A stretch of DNA of 64,000 bases from Todiramphus chloris collaris (taxonomy: Eukaryota > Chordata > Aves > Coraciiformes > Alcedinidae): positions 9,992,592-10,056,591 of the forward strand of contig JANVCC010000030.1 in the NCBI GenBank assembly GCA_025345505.1, given 5' to 3'. Each line of letters begins with the position of its first letter. Positions within the stretch are counted from its first letter, which is position 1. The translations under genes were made by a program, and so were the position numbers. The notes under the pieces were generated by a model, which did no database searches, was not told where the DNA came from, and saw nothing but the letters and a program-made list of their open reading frames with translations. Below, one piece after another: positions 49,401 to 61,400 of this stretch.

Positions 49401-52400
49401 AGTGTCTCTGGAAAAGCCAAGCTCCAGCTGCCCAAGTCATGGAGCAAAGGCTGTTTTGCTTTGCTTCAGCTGTTTTGGGTGGCAGCTTCTTCCCAAGCAA
49501 AAAACCCAACTCCTCTGTCTTTCCTCTCCCCCGGCTCTCCCCATCCAAGGGCTGAGGCTGCTATGAGATCTCAGTGCCAGCAGCAGCGTGGGGCAGGATC
49601 AGGACCCCTGAGCATCACTCCTGCTCTTCTGCCTTTTCTGCTAACTGCTCCCAGGAGTCATGGGCAGAGGGGGAGCAGCTTCACTCCAAAGTCTTTCCCT
49701 CCCTTCATGGGGAGGGAAATGCATTTCTTTTGCCTTGCCTTCCCTCATGGCAGGCAGCCCCAGTCTGCTCCCAGGCATCTTGGGATCCATGGCCTCATTT
49801 TGTGCATCCCCAGGGACTCACCAATGCATAAACTGTCTCACACCATCTTCCGACAGCTCTGCCTTTTCCCACCTGCCCTCTCTGACCACCTCTGTCCCTC
49901 TCCTCTTCTGTCCCTCTCCTCTTGTGAAGCACAGCCAGTGCTGTTTCCCCATGGTTCTTCAATGCCTCTACCTTCTCCCCAACCCCAGCATTTCTGGAGT
50001 CAGGCTGCCCCTCCCCCTCATCCTCCCTCCCCACCAGCATCCTCTCTCTCACCAGCATTTCTCATCTCCCCATCTACCCTGGGATTAAACTGACATTTGC
50101 AGCACTAAATTCAGCCTCAGTGATCCACCCTCTTCCCTCCCCGTTGGTAAACAGTTTTGCTTCTCCAGCTGACGCCTTGCATGAGGAGAGCTCTCCTTCC
50201 AGCTGCTCCGCATCTCAGGCAGTCCCAGCCCTCCACTGTTTAGCCAACACTTCCTTATTCAAATGACTTCAATAGGGTCTGGCCAGAGATGCAGGAACAG
50301 AAATTAGTGTTCTCTGGCAGCAAGATCCCCTCTCCATTTCTCATCCTCTGCTCCAGACCAGCCTGGCTGGACTATTTACATGGTGATCCCAGGTCAGGAT
50401 TGCGGAAGGTGAAGGTGGTGAGTCCAGCTTTCACCCACAGGACCATGTGCTGGGATGGATTTTTGAATGTAGGAGTTGATAGCTGGAGGGTGTAGAGGTC
50501 ATTCTGCTACAAGAGTTTATTTCCAGATGTTTCACTTCCACTTTGTCCCTGTGTGGGAAGGTTTCCCATGTTACACCCCACATTGTTGCTCTGCGGCTTT
50601 TTGTAAGGGCAAAGTCCCAGCCTGGGACTTTGTCCTCTCCTGCTTGACTACTGCAGTGGCAGATGCCTGCCTGATGCTAGTCTGTCTGCTGACACTTCAA
50701 GGTGTTGCTGAGGAGCTGATGATGGCAGCTTGTCCCTGTGACTCTTCTTTCCTCTTTTTTCACGTTTGCCTTTTTCCTTCAACTTTTTTTGTGATCTCCA
50801 TGTTGTTCCCAGCCTGCCCTCACACTGCCATTTTCTCCTTCTCCATCATCTCCATCCTCTTCTTTCTCGCTGCCTGTCAGCATCTCTCCCATTTCTTATT
50901 TTTTAGACACTCATCTGTGTCTTCTGGCTGTTGCTATCCTCCCTTGCAGGAAAAGTTTCCCAAGCAGCCATCTTTTTGCGCTTCTTCTTCTACCCAAATT
51001 TTCTGGCAATTGCTGGACCTGGCTCCATGTCCTCCTCTGCTCCCCATAAAGCCACTCCACCCACCTATGGCATTTGCAACCTCTGTGTCAGGTGGACAAT
51101 TTCATTCTTTTCCTGGTTTTGGGGTTTTTTTTTCACACAATGGGTCAGGACTTCTGGGCGCTACCACCATTCCAAATAAATACTAATAATGAGCATTACT
51201 GCTCTCCTAGCCAAGGACATAAGGAATTTGTCAACCCTGCAGTACTTTTGAGCCTCCATTCATCATCTTGGGCTTCCCGACGTTATCTTTGTGGAACACA
51301 CTTCCGGTATTCAGCAAATATTTGATTTCCTGTGAATTTAAATAAAAAGACCTTTTTCCTTTTTTTTTTTTTTTTTTTTTAAAGATGATTTTAAAATACT
51401 TTTGGCACCATGTGGATGCATTCCATTCCAAGAAAAATAAAGGAAAACTCTTCTGACTAAATATAGATCAAAAGACATTTGTGAGCTGCCTCTTGCATCC
51501 CTGGCTGAGAGTTCTTTCCTCTCCCAGACCACCCAGGCTCTTTTGACCATACTTCTGCCTTGCCCCATAAACTCCCTCTGTGCCCTCCTTGCTCCAGGCA
51601 AGCTCTGCCTCCATTCAGCTTGGTTCCTTGATCAGCTCACAGCCTAGCTCAAGGGAAAGATGCTGTTTTCAGAACGCTACAGAGGTTTTCCAGTAGCGAG
51701 ATCACATTATGTATAGTTCATCCTTTCCCTCTGAGGCTTTGAAAGCCCTTTTTCAATTTTTCCTTGCAACACTCCTTGGAGCGGGTTCTTTTAACTGGCT
51801 TTACAGTAGAGGCCAAGGGGCCAACTGGAAATACTGGATCTCAGGTGGTGTAAACCAGCATGGCTCCCCACTAGCTGCAGCATCTGCAGGTTTGACTCTA
51901 ACATGGTCCCAGAAGCACCCACTAAGTCTATGCAAAGTCAAGCCTGTCTCCTTTATCATTGTGCAACTCCCAGTGCAACAGGTCCTCCTCAGGCTGGAGG
52001 GTTGCTCAAGGATTGCCACAGTGCAAATATCGAGGAATATTAACAGTGCTAAAGCAGGGGAAAGGTAAAAGCAGAACTTCTTGTCCTCTCTTCTGAACAC
52101 TGCATCGCTCGTTTTGCAAAATTAAGTTAATCAAGGATTCAGGACTGAGCCCTTCAGTAAATCTGTTGCACGACGGAGGTGCAGCTGCGTTGGCCAAGTT
52201 GAGTCCATGTGTGTATGGCTGTCAGATCCCTTGCATGGGACATGGTTGCCAGCAGTTACACATCAGCAGGGCACTAGCTGGGTACTAACTGGAATGGCAA
52301 TTTTTTTTTTTGCCTGCAGGTGTTTGTGCTGTGCCATGGGCTTCTCCAGCTCTCCCAGCTCCTCTACAGTGCCAACTTCAAGAGCAGCCTCACCACTATC

Positions 52401-55400
52401 GAGAAGCGCTTTGGGCTCTCCAGTCTCTCTTCAGGTTTCATCTCCAGCTTGCATGAGGTAACTGGGTTGAGGAATTCATGTCGAGGCCCCAAGAGGTGGT
52501 CAGAATGCAGTGGGGACCTTTCCAGAATAGGGTCTTGGGGTTGTTCACATCGAATGCTTCCTCAGCCAGGCCTACATGTGCTGGATGAATCAGCTGTTGT
52601 TGTGCACTTGGACACCTCTTCACACTTCACTTCTGCTGTACCACATGCTGGGAGGTTGAACGTAGGGTTATGTGGTGAAGATGTGACCTTGGAGGGCAGT
52701 AACAGAAAGCAGGTTGCTCCAGAGGAGGCCATTCCACCCTGGGATGTTATACATCTCCATCAGAGGCAGAAAACATACAATGTGAGCCTTCTCCATTGAT
52801 CACACTTTTTGCAGCTTTTGTGATGAAGAGCATTTTACCACGAGTAGTATCCGCACAACGACAGTTCTGTGAACAATTTCCAGTGAAAGTATCTTTTCAT
52901 GGGTTTCTCATGGGCTCTATGAATGATCCTGGCCTGAGTCATTCAAAGCTTCTCTAGAAGGAGACCTTGATGAGCAGTGTTTCCAGGATCTATCCCTTGC
53001 TCCAGTGCCCCCAGCTCCTGATGGCCCTGTGGTGAAGGACTGACTTTCACTGACATATTGCTGAGCTGGATGGGGATTTTCTCACAAACACTTTCTAATC
53101 ATTGACTCTAATCATTTTATCGATCAACCAGCACTTATATCTGGTGTTAAAAAGACTGGTTCAAAGCCTGTTGAGACCAGTGAAGGACTTCCCACTGATT
53201 GTGACTAAGCACACAAAGAAAAAGAGCTGGTAGGGACAGTTATAACATCAGTAATGATGAACAGGCACAATTAAGCCCTGCAGAGTATCTCAAAGCTATA
53301 ACCTATATGCTCCTTATCCACCAGAGAACATAGTTGTCCTTATGAGAATTAGTGCCTGGAGAAGCAATACCAAAGCAAACGTCACGTAGAGCAGGCTGTT
53401 ACTGCAAGCATGTAAAGGGAAGAGGACTGGAGCAGGACATAGGCCATTCTGCTAAAGCATAACAGCTCACAGACAACAGATATATGTTTATTTCTCTTCT
53501 TTATGAAATTAATTCCTGCGCTTTACTCCAGCTCTGTGTGAGCTGCCCTGCCTGTCCAGGACCACAGGTTTTTTGCATTGATGGCTGCAGCAGTTCCAAG
53601 AACAAAAACCACAGAGACAAACAAGGGAGCCCGTGTAAATATAAATAAAAATTCTTCCTAGCCATAGATGCCAAGGTTAACATAATATTTAGCTTTCGCC
53701 AAGCTGACAAAGGCCATGTAAGGGTAGTTTTATGGTGTTCATCCACTTGCCCGAGTAGGCTGCATGTTTTTGTAGCTTCTTAGCTGATCCCATTTGCAGC
53801 TGCTATTGCCCAGAGTCAAAACATTTGAAATGAGCTGGACTTTGTGGCTGGGCTCGTGTCTTTAGAGTCATGGGAATGGAGGCAATACACTTTCTTTCTT
53901 GCTGTATTTGAGGGAATTATTAGTTTGTGCCACTTTCTCTGGGGTGAGGGACAGATCTGGGTGCTGAACGAAGACCCAGCAAGATCACAGGGAGGTTGTG
54001 AAGTTGTCCATGATGACAGGGGATGCACACAAGTTACAGAAGCCAAGTAGCTGGCCCACTGGCTTTTGATGAGAAGGGAGCACTGATTTGCTGTGAACAT
54101 GCAGAGTGAAGGACTGTCCCATTCCTGCCTCTGTGGGGTCAAACACTACCTTATGAGAGGTCCCCACCCCTCCAGACACAGTCATGGGTCTTTATTACTT
54201 CCTCCGTGACGTCTTCTAACATTCTCCCTGTTCCGCTGTGCCCTTTCCAGATTGGCAACGTGGTCCTCATCATCTTTGTGAGCTACTTCGGCAGCAGGGT
54301 TCACCGCCCACGGGTGATCGGCGTAGGGGGGCTGCTGCTGGCGCTGGGCGCGTTCCTGGTTACCCTGCCTCACTTCCTATCAGACCCCTACGAGTACACC
54401 ATGCTTAGCACCAGTAAGTGCCTCCACCCTTAATGTCGTGAGCTGTCCCGGCACAAATACACCTCCAGTTGCTCTGGGCTGGGTTGCACGTGCCTGCCCA
54501 AAGAGAGGGGCTGTAACCAGTGCACACGCTATTTAAATGAAGAGCTTGGAGGGAGAGACTTTAGGCAGAGTTTTGCTATCTTAAGCTTTGCAACCCCTTC
54601 TGCATGCACTAGTTCCGTCTGGAATCCCTTCTGCTTCTTCCGGCTGTGTCATTCCAGCCGGTACTGTGGTTATATCGAAGAAGCCCAGGATGACCTGTGG
54701 GGACACCCTTCCCCAGAGATGCTGCTGGAGGCCTCCAGAGGGAGCAGCCTGTGCTCCCAGCCCAGGCAGCGTCTCCTCTTCCTCCCCTCAGTGCCCCAGC
54801 AACTTGCTGCAGGGCTGAGAGCCCCGAGAGCTGCCCCTCCGCACGGACCGCCCAGCCCAGGACTAGCGGAAAGCAAGCTCCACGATCACTCAGAGAGCGT
54901 AGCCTTCCACGAGGCTACGGAATATGCTAGAAAACTAGTCACTTATCTGGCTTAATATGTTACTTTAAATGTGCTTCTCTCCTGGCTGTGCCCACCCAGC
55001 TCTCTTGGGATCTCTAGGCTCGATGTGTCCCTGCCTTCTGCATGGGCAGGGAGCATCCTGAGCACCCTGGAAAGAGGCTTGCTTTCTGGGGCCTCGGGAG
55101 AGCCCCAGCTGCAGTTGTAACGTGAGCAGAGTGTGCTGCTGATGGGGCAGCAGGTTTGGGGCACAAGCCATGGGATGCAGGAGCTGCTGGTTCTGCTGCT
55201 GCTGCCCTGTGTGACCGTGGACAAATCACTTCACCTCTGGCTTTTGGGGGGCAATGGTGCATTTCCTGAGGGGGCTCAAAGGCTCTACAGTACCTTGCTA
55301 CCGAGGCTTTGTGTTTCACTGAATTCTGATCTAGACTGACACCAGAGCAGTACTCAGCCTCTTTGGATGGCCCTTAGCTGCTCTAGGAGCAGATCAGTGC

Positions 55401-58400
55401 CAGCTGCTCCGGGGGCAAAGCAGTTCATCAGAGTGATACAAGAAAGCTTGAAAGTGCAGTCTTGACTTGTCTGTATGCCTGGTTGCACCAGCTAAGCTCC
55501 AACCTGCTCCTTTCTCCTGTTTTTCGTGCATGACAAAAGACATTGCTCTTTGTGGTCTCACAGCTGAGAGCTGTGGCAGCACTCCCGCTGGAGTCTGGCT
55601 TCCCTGCAGCCCTGCTGAGAGCCCAGGCTGAATGCAAATACAGCTACAAGGCTCTCCTGTAGCCCAAAACATTTTGGAAAGGAAAGGAAAGGAACATTAC
55701 CTTTACTGGAGTCACAAAGGTATTGCAGCATCAGAAGTGAGGTCATCTCCCTGCTAGTGAGCAGTATGTGGGTGATACAGCAGAGTTAAGTTCTCCTGTC
55801 CCCAGAGCTTGTTCTTTTCTGGCCAGTAAGCCTTGTGATCCACAGTAAGGAGGACTAATGGATTAGCTGTGTAGGCTTTGGGAACAAGCTAGTGTGTATG
55901 ATGACAGCTCCACTTTCTGTGCAGAATGAATATGCAGAAAAGCCTGCATCACATGCCACAGGGCTGACTTTGGTCTTCCCAAAGTGACTTCAGCCCCTAA
56001 ATCCTCAGGATGCCAGTAAGCCTTGGCCTCCTTGGGACTGCCACCTCTGAAAACCCTAAGTCACCTCAGCTCTGTGCCAAGTTGCTCCCCCTGCACCGAT
56101 GCCACCACGGGGGATGGCAGCAGCTGCAGCAGTGCCAGCCCAGGAAAGCCTTCTGCCTCTAGCTAGAAGATGCTTTCTCTTGGAAAGCCTTTGAGCCCCT
56201 GCCTTGCAAACTAGTTCAATCCTTCGGGCTTGTGTCACCTTGGTCGTGCCAGGGAGCTGCTGGGTGGCCTTAGGAAAGTTGCTTCCTTTAGTTAGGCCCT
56301 GACTTTGCCACAGCTCAACAGGATGCGAACCCGAGATGGGGGGAGCAAAGCACATCGAGGACAGAGCAGCTCACAGGTGCCTGACAGTCTCTGCTCCCAC
56401 CAAAGGGTTCAAGATCCTCTGGCATTGCTCTCCCACATCGGCTCTGGGGAAATCCAGCGTTGCCGTGGCTGATCTGCAATCCCAGATCCCATGAAACGTT
56501 ATTAAAAATGATGTCCCAGTATGGGGCTTAGAGTGTGTCAGCACTAAAACAGACGCACAAAGACCAACCATCTGCTGGCTCACCGCTGTCTCTCTGCTAT
56601 GCAGCCTCAAATGTCTTCATGTTTTTCAAGTCAGCCAGTTTGGAGAGGAGATCAGGCATCACATGCCAAGTTTTCTGACAGCCTAATTCATAATTCATTC
56701 TTAAATAAACTAGCCAGGATTCAGGACAGGGACTGTTCTTACTGATATGGAAACAAGCCGAAGGAGCAGGTGTCATCTTGCTCCCCTGCCTGGAGACACA
56801 CATTTCTTGGTCCGGCATTTACAACCCCTGAATATTCCAGTCCTGCTTGAAGTTTGCATGGCAGTCTTGAGCAGGGTGAAGACCTCTCCATGTCCAGATG
56901 GTGTGAAGAAGTAAGGTCCTTGATTAGGAAGGAAGTTGGCTGCTCCTGAGCAATAGGTACAATAGAGGTTCAGGAGCAGGGTGTTCTGCTTGGGGCAGCC
57001 AGGTCACCTGAGGGAACATCACCCCCTGTTCCTGCTTGGGTACCACAAAGGAGCAAAGACCACTGGCCTCAAAAAGACAGCCATTGATTAGGTTTCCCTC
57101 ATTAAACAGAGAGCAGCCTCACTTCATGGCATGCACAAGAGACTTCTGTGGCTCTTGGGTTTGCTGCAGTAGAATGTTCATTAGAAAAAGAGGCTCCTTC
57201 CATCTAGCAATGTGGACCCTTCAGACAATGCGACTTCAAATGGACATAGTTAAGGATTTTTGTGCTTCCACACTACACCAACGAAAGCCTCTAATCATGT
57301 GGAAATATTTGGGTTTGTTTTGTGTCTGTGTAGAAAGCCTACAGTTATTACATGAACAAGAAAGACGTTATAGGAATGTTGAACCAATTACAAACAAAAA
57401 AAAAAAGAAAAAGAAGAAAAAGAAGAAAGAAAAGCCAGAGTGGGAAGAATAGCACTGGAAGGCCAGGGATTACGGTTTGCTCTGCAACACCTTCCTTTTT
57501 CATGAAAAACAGGTTTTTCTATCCATGAAATTTAGGCTTTTCCACTGGCTTTGACAGCATTTGTGTGAATTTTATCATTTGGCTAGGTCTGACGTAGCTG
57601 CAGTTTTGATGGTGAGTTTTTTATCCTCTCATGAAAGCTCAAATGCAGCAAATTGGAGCTGGGCTACAGGGCTGACCCTTCACAGGAGAAATTAATTGCT
57701 TCCATCTTCTCTGATCAGCCTGTCTTGTTTGGTTGTTTGGTACACAAACCTCAGTATAACACCCCAAAGGAAGGGAAGGCTGATGAGAACTGCTGAATAA
57801 AACCAGCAATCCATCTAAAACCCAACAGTGTGTGCCGACTCAGCAAATTTTGGAGATTTCCCATCCTTAGAGATGTAGTGCAGGAGGAGGCAGGCCATGT
57901 GCCCAGTATTGTAATGCTCATTCTTCTCCCTTGCAGGAAACAAAAGCCAGGTCCAGGCTGAACTCTGCTATGCAGAGAACAAGTTTGTGTGCCCGAACGC
58001 CACCCAGGATCCCCAGAAGGAGGCCAGCAGCATATGGGCAATGATGGTCATTGCTCAGCTGCTGGCTGGAATCGGGACAGTGCCCATACAGCCCTTTGGG
58101 ATATCCTATGTAGATGACTTTGCGGAAGCAAATAATTCCCCGCTGTATGTTGGTAAGTGGGACCGTTGCTGTATATTGTTTTGTTTCCTCTAAACCTTAG
58201 TGGTGAGATGTAAATGTGGTCATCTGGAGAGGAACCTGTGGACATGGGTTGAGCAGCATGTGGGACTCCGATGAGTTCCTCCCCCATTAAAAGGCTGGGC
58301 TGTCTCACCTCTTGGTTCTCAGCTGTTCTCTGTAGTTTGTATTTATAATGTGGGTATTAGGAAGCCAAAGAATCAGGGCAAGTAGATGAGATGGTTGAGC

Positions 58401-61400
58401 TGGGGCTTCTCCCTTGTGTCTGTGAGAACTTAGGCCACCTATGTGGGGGAAAGAGTAGTAAGGAAACCTCAGAGTCCATCTCCTGCTCTTATTGAGCATT
58501 GTTTGATCATGGTTTAACCAGAGGTACGATAGCCTGCAGGAGCCAATTAACATGGGTTTTGCATTGTGGTTCAGAATTGTTCTTTTTTTGCTGTGGAATT
58601 GATTCCTGCCCAGTGGGCACTCTTGAGCTCAGGAGGGGGCTGTACATCTTGTACATCTTGAGGGAGCAGGCTCTTATAAGTGTTGATTTCCATGTTAAAA
58701 TGTGGCTTTTTTCCCTGTGAGTGTCAAAACCCATCTGGTACTGGCTTGCTTATGGGAGCTTTAAGCTCAGTCCATAAGGTGTTTAAAACCCAATTCCTCC
58801 TGGTGCCAAAAAATGTCTTTAAAGCAGCCAAAGGTGTCAGAGTGATTTAGTAGTCAAAAGCAGATGTTCCAAAATAAGGTAAGCACTAAAGGAGATGGAA
58901 AACCTTCGGAATTAGATTCCTGAGGCCAGGGTTCAGACAAGTGCTGGAGTGCTTGGCAGGGTCTCCAGACCCACCCAGGTGTGCTTTGCTCCAGGGTCCT
59001 GCTGGAAGGGGAGGCTGCACTACCTAAGAGTTCTGCAGAAAGTCTTTCATTCCAAAGAAGTCAAAAGGAAACATTTTGACCTTACAAGTTAGGTCCACAT
59101 TATCTATTTTTGAAACAGGATAGTTCAACTGAACCAAGGCTGATCTGCTTGGCCTTTTTGCTCTCAACATCTTTCACCTCCCCTGAAGTTTGCACCAAAT
59201 GTTTTTGCTTGGATCTGAGGCCTGAGGTGGCTTTGTTTCCTTGGCCTCCTGTAGGAGATTAAGGTGCCTGTCACCTGCAGGGGCCCAGGATGCCACTGTC
59301 CTGCTGCTCTCTGGGGTTCTCCACTTTGTCACAGCAAATCGTAGGTATTCATAGTGTAGCTGACAACTGTCAGCACATTGGCAAAGCCTGGACTGCAGTA
59401 GAGCAGAGGGATGTTTTTGGCAGGCAGCTGCCTGCCATCCTCCTAATCCTGTTAGAAAAGCAGCACATTCAGCATCAGAGCGATGGGGATCTTCTCATAA
59501 TCTGCTGCTTGATAAAAGATGGTTTCTCTCCTCTGCATGTTGTAAAACTAGTCCTGCCTCATGTGGGAAGACAAAAGCCATATCTGCATTGAAGCTCCCG
59601 TTCCCTGCTCACACTAGCTCTTCCTGCTCCTGTTTTTCAGCCATCCTCTTTGCCATCGCCGTGTTCGGCCCTGCTTTTGGATACTTGCTGGGATCTGTGG
59701 TGCTGCGGCTCTTTGTGGATATTGGAAGAGTTGATATTGGTGAGTATTTCTCAAGTAGTGATGTTCCTCCTGAGACCCTTCTGTGATTTAGAAGGTTGCT
59801 CTGAGGTGACTGGTGACCACCAGTCTGGCAGAAGCCATCAGTCCTGTGACCTACAAAATCCACCCTCCTGAAAACACTTGACCTGGAATAGCACTCCCAG
59901 CACACTTCTCCACTCCATCTCTCTGTGAGAAAGGCTACAGATAGTCCTGAAGCCACCACTGAAGCAGAGCCCTGCAGAAGGGACATTTCAATGTCCTACT
60001 TGTGGTGCTGCACTGATGTGCTGGTGCCTGCCAACTGCCACCGTGCTGAGAAAGTATCACACTACCCCAGCACAGTGGTGGAGAGGAGCAGGGATATCTG
60101 AAGCATCCAGGGATGGAGAAGACAACCACAGGGCAACCACTGCCCTATGGGTACATGGGAAGGCTTGAGTCTTCTCCCTGCCACCCTTCACTAGCATCTG
60201 CAGAGAGAGGAACCAAGCCAATGCCACCACAGGGCTTATTTTCTTTATCTGTGATGCTTACTTATTGTTTCTGGTAACTTAATCACTAAAGAATTCTCCC
60301 CAGCTCCACCATTAATGTGGCTTTTCCTGTGTTTCCTTAGAGAGATCAGAGCTCGACTGACATTTTTGTCTGGTGCCTGATAAGAATAATAAATGAACCT
60401 GGGACAGGAAACAGAAAAATCCTTGGCTCGCTCCCCGTGGCGGCAGACAAATTTAGCAGCCTTTGCCCAGTCCCTCCATGATGACGTCTGAGCTCCAGAG
60501 TGGAGTGGTCCTGTTTGGGGAAGCAGGGCAATTGTTTCAGTGGGGTGTGGGCTCCTCTCCTGTAGCACCCTGGCACAGGACTCTCACCTGGAGGCTGCTG
60601 CTGATTCCTTTCCCAGCTACAACATCCCGGCAACGGGGAGATGGGGTCCCCATGCCAAGCCAAGCAATCCATTAGCCTCCCGTGAGCATCGCTTGGCCCA
60701 GCTGAAGGGTGCCTGCACTGGAGACAGAACGGCTCTCACCTTCTCCTCCTTTTTCCGGAGAAGACGCCCAGAGTTTCATCCACTCGGAAACTAGCCTCAT
60801 TAACAGCGCTTTTCTCCCGGCACGGGTCCTTCCCTTGGCCTCCGCAAGCAGAGAGTGACCAAGACTGGAACAATGGGAGAGCAATTTCTTCCAGGAAAGT
60901 AGCTGTGCCCTTTCCTGGTGCCTGTCTCAGCTCAGCATCCCTGACGGGCAGCAAGGTCCAGACCCACTGTACGCCCCAGGCAGCGGAGGATGGAGTCAGG
61001 CCCCTGTAATTACTGCATTGCTGTAATTGCTGCCCGGCTCGGCAGGGAAGGGTTGAACCTGTGCCATCAGCATGCTTTGATGCTGACTAAACCCATCCTG
61101 CAGTCACTTGGGAGGCTCGGCGCAGCTTAGATGGGGAGCGGCGGTGCAGGAGACTGGCCAGGGGAAGGAGGTGATACACAATCAGTGCTGGTCTTGCTAC
61201 CAACACTGGTGGGACCTCCCACACCCGTTCAATTGCTTTTCCGTGCCAGTGGAGAGACCCTTGGGCTTGTGCCCACATGGACCCTTCGTGCTCCCCTGGT
61301 CCATATCTGAATGGATGTTTGCCCCTTTCACCCTTAGACATGCAGAGCTCTTACAATGGGGTCCTTGTGTCTTGCAGCTACAGTGGCCCTGACACCGAGG

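Larger units (their letters stand above)
40412..52319 (+). other. SLCO2A1: SLCO2A1 intron 1
   Basis: An 11,908-bp GT-AG intron. It holds the candidate enhancer block, LTR copy C, the two exon-like segments and simple repeats listed separately; the remainder is unique sequence. A 145-codon frame at 44698-45135 next to the LTR is not recognised as retroviral. Confidence 0.85.
52458..57936 (+). other. SLCO2A1: SLCO2A1 introns 2 and 3 (around exon 3)
   Basis: Intron 2 is 1,793 bp (52458-54250) and intron 3 is 3,523 bp (54414-57936). No mobile element is recognised in either; intron 3 has the purine tract near 57400. Confidence 0.85.

Noticed and set aside
49461-50093. 210-codon + strand frame in intron 1
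   Set aside because: Pyrimidine-rich composition gives proline, serine and leucine runs in all three + frames; no conserved feature.
50476-51186. 236-codon + strand frame in intron 1
   Set aside because: T/C-rich DNA yields a hydrophobic phenylalanine- and cysteine-rich translation by composition; no start context and no known family.
57036-57452. 138-codon frame ending in a lysine run
   Set aside because: The lysine run is the A-rich purine tract of intron 3; no exon signals.
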